The position numbers and the translations under genes are program-made. A stretch of 64,000 nt of DNA from Lumbricus terrestris (lineage: Eukaryota > Annelida > Clitellata > Crassiclitellata > Lumbricidae). Shown piece by piece: positions 1-9,654 of this stretch. Each line of letters opens with the position of its first letter. Within the stretch, counting starts at the first letter, position 1. Under the pieces are notes generated by a model that was not told where the DNA came from, made no database searches, and saw only the letters and a list, made by a program, of their open reading frames with translations. The stretch is from assembly GCA_949752735.1 (NCBI GenBank), contig OX457047.1, positions 11,473,976 through 11,537,975 on the forward strand, written 5' to 3'.

Positions 1-42
1 TCCGATTCGCCAACTTCTTCAACTCTATTTCTGGCTGCAGCA

Positions 43-95
<53 letters not shown>

Positions 96-104
96 GCGTT
101 CCAT
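1..104 (-). CDS. possible N-terminal coding fragment with poly-Ala tract, runs off window
   Basis: On the minus strand an ATG at 104-102 opens a frame that stays open to base 1. It reads M-E-R-T, a long alanine run encoded by (GCA)n, then R-N-R-V-E-E-V-G-E-S. The alanine run is only the CTG microsatellite at 43-94 read in one frame, so just about 14 residues are non-repetitive. No splice site or family signature can be checked because the window ends. It could be the start of a gene to the left or chance. Confidence 0.2.
43..94. repeat. (CTG)n microsatellite
   Basis: This is an uninterrupted CTG/CAG triplet array of about 17 units. Confidence 0.95.
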
Positions 105-177
105 CTTCCTCCTTTCATTTAGCCGTCTGAATAACGGTTTGGATTTCACCGACAGCCAAGCTGAATACACAGAGAGA

Positions 178-330
178 AGAGGGGAGGGCAAGTAGGGACG
201 AGGGGAAGGACAAGTAGGGAGGAGGGAAGGACAAGTAGAGGGGAGGGCAAGTAGGGACGAGGGAAGGACAAGTAGAGGGGAGGACAAGTAGGGAGGAGGG
301 GAGGACAAGTAGGGAGGAGGAGGAGATGGA
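178..330. repeat. short imperfect minisatellite, AGGACAAGTAG units
   Basis: Tandem degenerate units of the form GGGGAGG(A/G)CAAGTAGGGA(C/G)GA are repeated about seven times. Reading frames across it are repeat artefacts. Confidence 0.85.
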
Positions 331-599
331 AGCAGCCACTTGGCATCGTGACTGGACTGCCAGAGTGGGAAAGAGGTCTGACCCTTACAGAGTGAGGGGC
401 TGCATGGAGGAGAGGGAGGTGGAGGAGTGACGGGTGGGGTAGATCTCAGATGTGGTATTGAAAGAGGAGAGTGGAGCGAGCAGTTGTCTTGAAAAAAGGG
501 GCATTGGAAACCTTAGATGAGATGAAAAGCTTCTGCTTCTCCGTCCGTCCGTCCGTCCGTCTGTACGTCCGTGCGATGCTGAGGAGGCAGAGGAGGGCA

Positions 600-1300
600 T
601 CCATGTCCTGGCTCATCAGAGGCGTCGATGGAGAGGATGGAAGGAGGAGGAGGAGAGGAGGATGGGAGGCAGCAGCAGCAGCCTCTGCAGCCTGTGGAGC
701 CTCCGCATCAGCCGCCTTTTATCGTCGGCGTCGTCGTCTGTTGCCGTGAAGGAGGTGGAGGAGGAAGGAGGTGGAGGAGGAAGGGGGAGGAAGAGGAAGG
801 GGAGGAGGAGGGAAAAAGGAGGAGGAGAAGGAGGAGGAGGAAAAGGAGGAGGGAAGGAGGAGGAGGAAAAGGAGGAGGGAAGGAGGAGGAGGAAAAGGAG
901 GAGGGAAGGAGGAGGAGGAAAAGGAGGAGGAGGAAAAGGAGGAGGAGGAAAAGGAGGAGGAGGAAAAGGAGGAGGAGGGAAGGAGGAGGAGGAGGAGGAG
1001 GAGGAGGAGGAAAGGAGGAGGAGAAGGAGGAGGAGGAAAAGGAGGAGGGAAGGAGGAGGAAAAGGAGGAGGAGGAAAAGGTGGAGGAGGAAAGGGTGGAG
1101 GAGGAAAAGGAAGAGGAGGAGGCGGGTTGCACGTGTAAGCAAAGCAGGTAATAACCGGTGCACCTGAGTTAGTCAGTTAGTGGCCTTCGAAAGTAAAGAA
1201 ACAGTTGGACGCTGATGATGATGATGAAGAAGAAGAAGAAGAGAGGAAGAGGGGGAGGAGGAGGAGGAGGAGGCAGAGGAAGAAGAGGAAGAGGAAGAGG
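600..1300. repeat. GGA/AGG polypurine low-complexity tract
   Basis: About 600 bases are almost purely purine on the + strand (GGAGGAGGAAAAGGAGG-type units). Open frames in all phases exist only because a GGA repeat contains no stop codons. No gene is supported between 330 and 1800. Shorter GA-, CTT- and GGT-rich patches continue to about 1600. Confidence 0.9.
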
Positions 1301-1688
1301 AGAAGAAGTTTCAGTTTATGAGCGGCAGCGGTTCTCCCTCTCTCTCCCCACTCCTCCCTCCCCCACCCCCTATATCATGCAGCGTTCTGTTGCTATGACG
1401 GCTTCTGGCAAAGGAGCTGCTGGTTCGATGGAGGTGGAGGTGGGGGTGGAGGTGGGGCTGGGGTGGGGGGGGGGGCAATCGGTCGTTTCTCTTCCATCTG
1501 CTCGAACAGACCGACCGACAGCCGCTATAAGTTTCTATCTTCCCGCTTCTGGACAACTGCTTCTTCTTCTTCTTCTTCTTATCGAAAGAAAGAAGAAGTA
1601 AAATCTATTGATACACAGTTGATGATCTTTGTCTTCCTCCCACAACTTCAACGATGCGATGCATTCTCGTCCAGCACATCCACAATCT

Positions 1689-1763
1689 CCTGCTGCTGCT
1701 GCTGCTGCTGGTGCTGCTGCTGCTGCTGGTGGTGCTGCTGCTGGTGCTGCTGCTGGTGGTGGA
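1689..1763. repeat. (CTG)n with GTG interruptions
   Basis: A CTG-rich triplet array interrupted by GGTG. The sequence from here to about 2150 shows no recognisable gene. Confidence 0.9.
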
Positions 1764-2150
1764 CTGTGGTGCCATACTTCCTCGTCCTTCATCACCACTT
1801 ATCAAACCTTTAAGACGAAACTTTGCTATGCAGCGAAGGTGATCATGGGAGTGGCAAGCAATGGACACATCATGTATGCAAGTGGAACAAGTAGAATAAA
1901 TACAGATATGTATATGTAAACATCATGGTGAAGTATAAGTTTGCACGGATGAAGTGCATCAACTCTAACCAGAAAAGACTGAATTAAATTACTAGTAGAG
2001 AGAAGATACAATAACCAAACAACAACGGGAATGCACTTCTGTTTCAATTTCAAGGATTTTAAGAACTGCAAACAAAATTAAAATATATGGAAAATCATAC
2101 CTCGTGCTCTTGATTTTAGCGGAAAGGTGGTATAGGCTATTAAGTATTGT

Positions 2151-2203
2151 CATACATACATACATACATACATACATACATACATACATACATACATACA
2201 TAC
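2151..2203. repeat. (CATA)n microsatellite
   Basis: A pure CATA array. It ends directly at the left terminus of the inverted-repeat element that starts at 2204. Confidence 0.95.
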
Positions 2204-2454
2204 TAGGGTGGTCGCATCTGCAATGGCAATTTTTCAACTTCAGTTTTATTCTTTCTCCAACCCACCATTTGGTGCCACTTGGTAAAAGACTTATGTAGCC
2301 CAAAATTTATCCCGATTGAAAAATATTTAGGACTAGCACAACGTGTTTCAAGTTTTAGATTTGGTACTTGTTTTTTAATTCACCCCCAAAAACAAATGTC
2401 ATTGTGGTGGCCAGAAGAGCGATATGTCGTGTAGAATGTTATCAAATACATCAT

Positions 2455-2740
2455 CTTAAGCGTTTATCATTCATCCAGCTTCTATTTAAGATCTAAATTA
2501 CCTTGATCCCGCTTCGATTTCTCGAGCGTTTTATCACTCATCCAGCCTCTATTTCAGATCTAAGAAAACATTAATCCAGCTTCTATTTAAGATCTATAAA
2601 GCCTTCATTCCGCTTCCATTTCTTTGGCATTTTATCACTCATCCAGCTTCTATTTAAGATCTAAAATACCTTCATCCCGCTTCCATTTCTTAGGCGTTTT
2701 ATCACTCATCCAGGTTCTATTTAAGATATAAAATACCTCA
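2455..2740. repeat. imperfect tandem repeat of about 70-115 bp
   Basis: Four degenerate copies of a unit containing TCACTCATCCAGCTTCTATT, AAGATCTAAAATACC and CCCGCTTCCATTTCTT. They lie inside the 2204-4826 element. Confidence 0.75.
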
Positions 2741-4475
2741 ACAACATTGGATGTCCATTAAACACATTCAAGGATTATGTAATATTCCACGTTGTTGCAG
2801 AAACACAACACTTGCTTCCTTGTCGTGAACTATTGCTGAAAGTTTGAGAAGATTCATATTTATCTGTTATATTTCAGTTTTGAAAAGAATAAGTCTTAAT
2901 ACTGCGTCTTTCCGAAAACATATATAGGTCTTAATAATGCGTAGACATAGATTTGTCATATGATTAATTTTTGAAGGTGAATTAAAAAACAAGTACCTTA
3001 GATTTTACGAAATATCGTCGTCTTTTTGAGTAAAAGGATATTTTAGTCACAATTTTGGACCTATGACTAGTTTTAACAGAAATACTACATTATTTCACTC
3101 AAGCACAACTCACAAGTTTGCCTTACTTCCACGATGTAGATAATGGTATCTTATATATTTTTATGAGCAACTGAACATCACAATAGTATTTGACGCGTGA
3201 GTTCCTGAGATCAATGACCACTGACCTATACTAGCAAGCCAACAAATTGCTATGTTCTTTTGATAAGTCTGATTTATATCTACAAGAAGCCTTTCTTACA
3301 CTAAAGGCTCTTTATTTCATGCTTAACTTTAACAAAAATTCTGATATAACATGAACAATGACCTCAATAATAATTGAGTTACAGAAAAAATACTGATATT
3401 TTCGTTTAATGCGGCAATCAGAGCAGAATGACACAACGAATCACAGATAAAATCTATCAAGAGCTGCTGTAAAGAAATGAATTAAAATAGATGTTGAAAT
3501 TATTGAGATCATAATTTTTATAGATCTAGGAAATTACTCATTACCACATAGGAGTCAAACAGCAGTTTTTAAACAATCCTAAAGAGAGCATGATAATTGA
3601 GTGCCTGGTTTAGCCTACTCACATTATTGTCTATTTCATAATATAGAATTTATCCCATTAAAAGTATACTTTTAGAGTTGAAAGAATGAACGCAGAGTCA
3701 AACAATTGACACAGAAAGTGCTGTCCAGAGTGGGCACAAATTACACTTCCTTAATTAGCTATTGTGAATTAAGTAGCTATTATAAATTAGCATTAAGGGC
3801 AACGGTGTCAAAGACGTAAGCTATTGTCACTGTGCAACTCAAAATATCTGCATCATGCTCAGCCATGGATCCAGCCGAAACTACAGTGGCCACCAGGACA
3901 TCTAGTATAGCACCCTCAAGCCCATTGCTACACTCTTGGTGGCATTCTTTGTGAAGAATGCCAGATATTTCACTTCGAGAGAAGAGGATATCGTGAAAAC
4001 AACACAAATCACGTTTAGAAAAGTGCACCGTAGCTCAAACCCACGCAAAGACCAACTGCAATTTGACTTGTGAGACAGAGTAATAATATAATGCCTCAGG
4101 TTGAAAACATTTGAGCCTAAATCTGAAATAAAAATTCGCATCTAAAATGGGTTGCTACCTTTTAATATTACACCAGTTTCTTGTAGCCAGTAACCCCATG
4201 AACTATGACGGTAGAAAAAGAAATATTTCTGAGAAATCATAACTCATAAGGAATATTGGTGATTTTGCAGAATAGATTAATTACGTAGGACACAGATGAA
4301 ACCGCAAAACATTTTATATTTATTTCCCTATTATTTACTATTACTGTTCTTTTAATGTAACAGTCTAAGAATAATAATCTATTATTATCAATCAAGACAA
4401 CAATATAAAACAGGTAGTATTTGTAAAGACATAAGATATGATATATGCTATCTGTGATGCGGTGCGTTATACAGG

Positions 4476-4535
4476 GTTTCTTACCTCTGAGGAGTTTCTT
4501 ATGAAGTGGCGCTATATAAATTGATTATTATGATT
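4476..4535 (+). mobile_element. LINE (CR1/L2-like) 3' tail remnant
   Basis: CCTCTGAGGAG ... GAAGTGGCGCTATATAAAT followed by ATTATTATGATTA. The same 3' end is seen on the better preserved LINEs at 41370 and 43600. Confidence 0.6.
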
Positions 4536-4826
4536 ACGATAACAGTAGTATCATTAATTCATGATGTTGTAATCTGGACCTACTACAGGTGTTTTATTTG
4601 ATTCCTGGTTTGAAGATTCCAGGTTAATATACAACTATATACCTGCTGTTTGAGCATTGGAAGACTTGCTATTACAAGGGTAAAACTTTCACGGCGTTGT
4701 GCTAACTAGTCCTAAATATTAATATTTTCTCTTACAACTTTTTGTGTGATGGTTCTGGGGAGAATGGAACCAAATGACGCCTTGGAGAACATTCAATTCA
4801 AACTTTCATTTTTAACGACCACCCTA

Positions 4827-4920
4827 ATACATACATACATACATACATACATACATACATACATACATACATACATACATACATACATACATACATGCAT
4901 ACATGCATACATACATACAT
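4827..4920. repeat. (CATA)n microsatellite
   Basis: A pure array with two CATG interruptions, squeezed between two inverted-repeat elements. Confidence 0.95.
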
Positions 4921-4921
4921 A

Positions 4922-5702
4922 CACTGTGTCCGGATAAAAAGTAGACCCCACAAAAAAGTGTAATAACTCGGTCAAAACTTTTAGGATTTGTCTGAAATTT
5001 TAAACAGAGCAACACTGACCATATTTACACGAGATTCCAAAGTCGTTTGCAAATATTCGTGAGTTTGTCAAATTTATGAGCGTTTTAAATGGAACACCGA
5101 AAAATTGAACTTTCCAACATGGAAAACCTGAAAAGAAGTGAAATTCAGCTATATATGGTGCTCAAAATGTCCTTCTTGTTCACGAACACACGACCGTAGA
5201 CGTAGCAGTTGTCCAGGGATACACTCGGCTTCATACCACCCAGCTGTGGCCGCCCAGCAATCCAGGCCTCGATCCGGAGTACCAGGTGCATTTACTGGAG
5301 CGCGTTTTTTGTTCACGCGTATTCATGGCATTGATAACCATATAGGGCGTAGGGCGCGTCTGATTGAAGAGTGGCAGATGTTTGACCAGGTGATCATCGA
5401 CCGGATCATCAAACAGTAGCGTCTACGTCTACGGTCGTGTGTCCGTGAACAAGAAGGACATTTTGAACACCGAATATAGCTGAATTTCACTTTTTCCAGG
5501 TTTTCCATGCTGGAAAGTTCAATTTTTTGGTGCTGCATTAAACGCTCATAACTTTGACAAACTCATGAATATTTCTAATCGGTTTAGGATCTCGTGTAAA
5601 TATGGTCACTGTTGCTCTGTTTAAAATTTCAGACAAATCCTAAAAGTTTTGACCGAGTTATTACACTTTTTTGTGGGGTCTACTTTTTATCCGGACACAG
5701 TG
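4922..5702. mobile_element. Tc1/mariner-type foldback element, copy 1
   Basis: Long terminal inverted repeats of about 280 bp begin CACTGTGTCCGG and end with its complement, flanked by TA on both sides (4920-4921 and 5703-5704) as expected for the Tc1/mariner group. The inner edge of each arm encodes the same transposase C-terminal stretch (LRLRSCVRE.GH.EH). The arms therefore reach into coding sequence. This looks like a head-to-head rearranged deletion derivative. A second copy in opposite orientation lies at 29622-30266. Confidence 0.8.
5215..5480 (+). pseudogene. decayed Tc1/mariner transposase C-terminal fragment
   Basis: Across two frames the + strand shows WPPSNPGLDPEYQV, resembling the (S/N)PDLNPxD block that carries the last catalytic Asp of mariner-family transposases. 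It then shows RLIEEWQMFDQVIIDR-like and LRLRSCVRE blocks typical of the C-terminus. A TAG stop at 5417-5419 and frame changes show it is not functional. The family assignment rests on these short blocks. Confidence 0.6.
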
Positions 5703-5704
5703 TA

Positions 5705-5873
5705 CAATGTACATACATACATACATACATACATACATACATACATACATAAATACATACATACATACATACATACATACATACATACATACATACATAC
5801 ATACATACATACATACATACATACATACATACATACATACATACATACATACATACATACATACATACATACA
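5705..5873. repeat. (CATA)n microsatellite
   Basis: A CATA array of about 165 bp with one AAATA interruption. Apparent HTYI/MYVC proteins across it are artefacts. Confidence 0.95.
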
Positions 5874-5878
5874 TGTAC

Positions 5879-6112
5879 ATGGGGGACCCAGTAGTGCAAT
5901 GGATAACACGCTGGCGTAGAGAGCAAGAGGTAACGAGTTTGAGCCCCTGTTGGGCGAACATGCTTTGTAGGCTGCTAGTAGCATCATGTATTGCAGGCTG
6001 TCTGTTCTGTTAGTAGTTAAGATTGATATTAATTAAGATTACTGCTTAACTTGTGCATGTAAAGGGCAGTGTGCTGCAGGCACTTAATTAAAGAAAAAAT
6101 ATTATTATTATT
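5879..6112 (+). mobile_element. tRNA-derived SINE, copy 1
   Basis: A tRNA-like head GGGGGACCCAGTAGTGCAAT is followed by an A-box-like GTGCAATGGATAACACGCTGG and a B-box-like GAGTTTGAGCCCC. Then comes a body shared with the copies near 15001 and 35283 (GTAGGCTGCTA, GCAGGCTGTCTGTTCTGTTAG). The tail ends in ATTATTATT. The family is unnamed here. Confidence 0.75.
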
Positions 6113-6212
6113 TATTACTTACATAAATTCATTCATACATATATATATATATATATTACATACAATTACATGCATGCATAAAAATACATACATTCAGCAA
6201 CTGATTGCTGTT

Positions 6213-6238
6213 CATACATACATACATACATACATACA

Positions 6239-6272
<34 letters not shown>

Positions 6273-6335
6273 CATACATACATGCATATGCAGCCACATA
6301 CATACCTATATACATTCATACATACATACATGTCA
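6213..6335. repeat. (CATA)n microsatellite, degenerating to the right
   Basis: A CATA array followed by imperfect CATACATA and TATATACAT units. A short (TA)n lies at 6140-6156. Confidence 0.9.
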
Positions 6336-6867
6336 TACATATACAAATTCATACATACACATACTGTGCAGTGTGCATACATAACAATATCTGATGCACA
6401 TGCATAATTGAGTTTCTTCTGTATATGAACTACTGTTGGAATTCGAAATGTGTTATAAAAATTTCTGATTATGCAAAGTGACAGATTTGTGTTTAGCAAC
6501 TAAGAGTAGGTTATAGATGATGAAGTGGTCTGAAACATTTCAACAGCAGCAGCATAAAGTTGACCTATAGCGTCAGAAACCATTTTCAGCTCAGACGAAT
6601 AATCATTTATCTTTCTTGATTAATGGACGGACACCTTATCTACAATTTTGCAACACCAAGAATTGGGGCAAGATGTTGTGAGGACGAAGATCAGAGTTGC
6701 TTCTGCCACGAAACCCAATCAGTCTGGATGATATGAAACATTCTCGAAGGTTCTATGAAAAGACGTAATTGGAGTGGGACTACTTTAGAATGCAATAGAT
6801 TTACTCTTCTACCACTCTGGGTATTGGAGGAATTCTAGCTATGAGGTCTCCTGGCCTCTCAGCCACA

Positions 6868-6906
6868 AACACACACACATGCACACACACAGACACACAC
6901 ACACAC

Positions 6907-6963
<57 letters not shown>
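6868..6963. repeat. (CA)n then (TA)n microsatellite
   Basis: ACACAC-rich sequence runs into about 28 TA units. Confidence 0.95.
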
Positions 6964-6964
<1 letters not shown>

Positions 6965-7030
6965 GTACACACAAACATAAGAAGAGGAAATGGCTTCTGG
7001 CGAGCCAACCAGCATCTCATATGGGTTCAA

Positions 7031-7063
7031 TGTGTGTGTGTGTGTGTGTATGTATGTGTGCGT

Positions 7064-7110
<47 letters not shown>
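7031..7110. repeat. (GT)n microsatellite
   Basis: A GT array with ATGTATGTGTGCGTT interruptions. Nothing else is recognised between 6335 and 7800 apart from the (AATA)n/(ATA)n run at 7370-7404 and a poly-C/CCACC tract at 7649-7690. Confidence 0.95.
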
Positions 7111-7112
<2 letters not shown>

Positions 7113-7370
7113 TCTTGTCTGTTCTCTTCATTCAATTTAGCAGATGTAAGGAAAGCAGAGGAAACATCTGCTCGTTGGTGGTGCTCGTTGGTGGTCGTGG
7201 TCTTTGTCTTGCTACAATGGTGTGTCTTGCACTGTTTTCTTTATTTCTCATATTTTACGGTATTTTAGTGATGCTTGGTCCTTTCAAAATAGGTTCAATG
7301 GAGAGAGCAGTGATAGGAAGATTGAGGAAAAATTAATGTTCTGGTAAATATGTTCGAATTAGTTAAGCAA

Positions 7371-7406
<36 letters not shown>

Positions 7407-7802
7407 CTTCATTTAATTTCAAACTGCCACAATGCAGTATGATTACATGATTACAATTCATAGTAGGAAAGGATGATCATAGGGTAAGTTATTATAAGAG
7501 TGGAATTAACCCCCTGCCCCATCCCATAGACAACCATGCAGAGCATCATACATCCTGCCCTACCAACACCAGATGCCATCTGTGAAATGACCTTTGTGAG
7601 GGTAGCAGGAAGTGATCCTGCCCCTATGCCTCCCTCTTCTGCAGAGTATTTGCCATCACCCCCCCCCCCCCCACCTCCACCCACCCACAACCCTCCCCTC
7701 TCTAAGAGAAGTCTCTGAATGCATTCCGTAGTTGTTGTATGAACTCAGATCATGGATCAGAACTTGATGGTCTGCATTACTTGGAGTGTGATTAGTTTCA
7801 TG

Positions 7803-8236
7803 CATAGATGTAAAAAACGATGGAAACGGAATAAAAAACGGTAAAAAACGTCGTTTTTTTGGAAAAAATAAAAAACGACAAAAAAACGATAAAAAACGGA
7901 AACGGTAAATAATTTGACTTTGCTACATCTAAAACCGCATTTTAACCTTGAAAACATTGATTAGGAACCTACTACATGCTGGCTATCTCTTAAATGATGA
8001 TGTTAAACGATGAAGCAATGACTTTAGTTAGCTGAATCCTTAAGAGTTGGCGGAAAACATAAGGAATATCAGAAAAAAATTAAAATTAAGGAAAATAATA
8101 ACAGAAAGTCAATGAGTAAATAAAGTTAAAGAAAAAATAAAAAACGATAAAAAACGATGGGAAAAATAAAAAACGAAAAAAACGACGTTTTTTGGGAGAG
8201 AATAAAAAACGGGAAAAAACGTTTTTTACAACTATG
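7803..8236. mobile_element. hAT-type MITE rich in AAAAAACG
   Basis: Terminal inverted repeats CATAGATGTAAAAAACG (left) and CGTTTTTTACAACTATG (right) are flanked on both sides by the exact 8-bp duplication GTTTCATG (7795-7802 and 8237-8244). The interior is built from repeated TAAAAAACG(A/G) motifs on both strands and has no coding capacity. An 8-bp duplication with short terminal repeats starting CA fits the hAT superfamily. Confidence 0.85.
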
Positions 8237-8244
8237 GTTTCATG

Positions 8245-8415
8245 CCTAGAATGCCTAAGTTTCTCTATCCATTTGCTATCCTGTTATGCCTAGAATGCCT
8301 AAGTTTCTCTATCCATTTGCTATCCTGTTATGCCTAGAATGCCTAAGTTTCTCTATCCATTTGCTATCCTGTTATGCCTAGAATGCCTAAGTTTCTCTAT
8401 CCATTTGCTATCCTC
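8245..8415. repeat. 44-bp tandem repeat, about four copies
   Basis: The unit CCTAGAATGCCTAAGTTTCT... is repeated with almost no divergence. The first copy starts immediately after the target duplication of the preceding MITE. Confidence 0.9.
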
Positions 8416-9061
8416 TTATTTTCACCGGCATCTATCACAAATGCTAACTCGCTTCAGCCAACGACCTGATGTTTATGCTGGAATGACCCAGACCCAGAAA
8501 ATTATAAGTTTTGAAGGGCTTAACCAAGAACCTTGAGCAGTTTGAAAGTTCTTGCTCACCCACCCCACCCCACCCCACCCCAGCCAATGCTGGGTTGTAT
8601 AAGCATTCTTCAGTCGGCTTCAAAATTAACAAGCTGCTGCTGACCTGACTGGATGCTTTCCGTTTCATATGATATACTTTTGCTCTTTTTACTTGAATAT
8701 TTGCCAATCAGTGTTGAGGCATACGAGATGGATCATACGAACTGCCAGATGGATTATTATTTCAAAGCCCATGACTATGATCTCACATAATTTCAGATGC
8801 AGTAATGCATCTTCATTCAACACCAACACAACGAAGTCAGGAGAATATCTTCTTTGCACCATCTCAGACTTAGTAATCAAGTCAATGCACTAAAAGAAAC
8901 AAGAATGAGAAAAACAGGGCAAATGCTGTGGACTCCACAGTCCACTAGAGTTACTGTCATGGGTCTTTAAAGTAGGCTAACAATTGCATAATCATTCAGA
9001 CATAGTTCTTGCTTTGCTTCGTTTTAATTATGTAAATATAACATTTCTAAAAATTTGACAG

Positions 9062-9218
9062 GCCTTTGTGGAACTCTCGGGAAGTAAAAAAATGCAGGAT
9101 GAAATTTCTGGTCTGGAAAGTCCGACGATAGAATTGACTGACTTCATCGGTTCTTGTGGAAAAGCAGATGACAATGGATCATTATTCGACCATCATCTCT
9201 TCAATATTCCACTCACAG
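9062..9218 (+). CDS. nkd: naked cuticle homologue, upstream coding exon (probable)
   Basis: An open frame between an acceptor (AAATTTGACAG before 9062) and a strong donor (CACAG/GTAAGA at 9219) encodes AFVELSGSKKMQDEI ... DNGSLFDHHLFNIPLT with one base left over. An acidic, poorly conserved stretch before the EF-hand domain is expected at this point in Nkd proteins. Assignment to nkd rests on strand, order and splice phase: the leftover base fits a two-base completion at the next candidate exon (11539). No upstream start codon or myristoylated MG... N-terminus was found, so the first exon is either further left or outside the window. Confidence 0.5.
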
Positions 9219-9544
9219 GTAAGAAATACAAATCAATCACATCTATTTTTTACACCTTTGTAAGAGACGGTCATTGAAAATTCCCCAAAAAATTGCACAA
9301 AGACCTCATTCAAAATTTACTCCAATTAGATTTTCAAGGTGATTGCAAATTGCCACATATTTCCATGCATAACAAATTTATTGATGCAAAAAAATTTTTT
9401 AGCCTTCTTTTCATAGTTTGTGCTCAAAGACAAATTATTTCCTCGTTGAAACTGTATGCTTCGGAATAAGATGTCCATCTGTTACATGAATTGGTGTTGA
9501 AGGAAACATTTGCCTGAAAAGGTGCCAACCTGTGTTTTTGGCTG

Positions 9545-9646
9545 ATGTTAAGCATGGAATCCAATCTAATCTAGTCTAATAAAGCATTTGTAAAGCGCTT
9601 CTCACAGCAGAGCTATTCAGAAGCGCTCTCAGCATGACAGGCCCAT
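9545..9646 (-). mobile_element. LINE (CR1/L2-like) 3' end, part 1, antisense
   Basis: CTAATAAAGCATTTGTAAAGCGCTTCTCAC ... CAGAAGCGCTC is the reverse complement of the LINE 3' tail. It continues after the inserted foldback element at 10911, so the LINE was present before that insertion. Confidence 0.7.
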
Positions 9647-9654
9647 GAAAAAAG

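Larger units (their letters stand above)
2204..4826. mobile_element. 2.6 kb inverted-repeat DNA transposon (hAT-like by duplication length)
   Basis: The left end begins TAGGGTGGTCG and the right end finishes CGACCACCCTA. The two arms also match further in (ATTTAGGACTAG ... CACAACG near 2325-2345, and its reverse complement near 4695-4725). Both sides carry ATACATAC, which fits an 8-bp target duplication but is weakly informative because both flanks are CATA microsatellite. A second inner inverted pair lies at 2353-2388 and 2977-3008. The interior is AT-rich and contains tandem copies of a CATCCAGCTTCTATTTAAGAT unit (2455-2740) and a LINE 3' tail near 4480-4530. Minus-strand frames at 3780-4141 might be transposase debris, but I recognise no motif. 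Confidence 0.6.

Noticed and set aside
628..1167. Long open frames of Arg/Lys/Glu/Gly-rich protein in several phases
   Set aside because: They are produced by the GGA repeat, which lacks stop codons in any frame; no splice sites or non-repeat sequence support them.
5879..5950. Functional tRNA gene
   Set aside because: A- and B-box-like motifs are present, but the stems do not pair cleanly, and the same head recurs with a common body and tail, which marks a SINE.
4746..6407. Frames encoding HTYI or MYVC repeats
   Set aside because: These are translations of CATA microsatellites on both strands.
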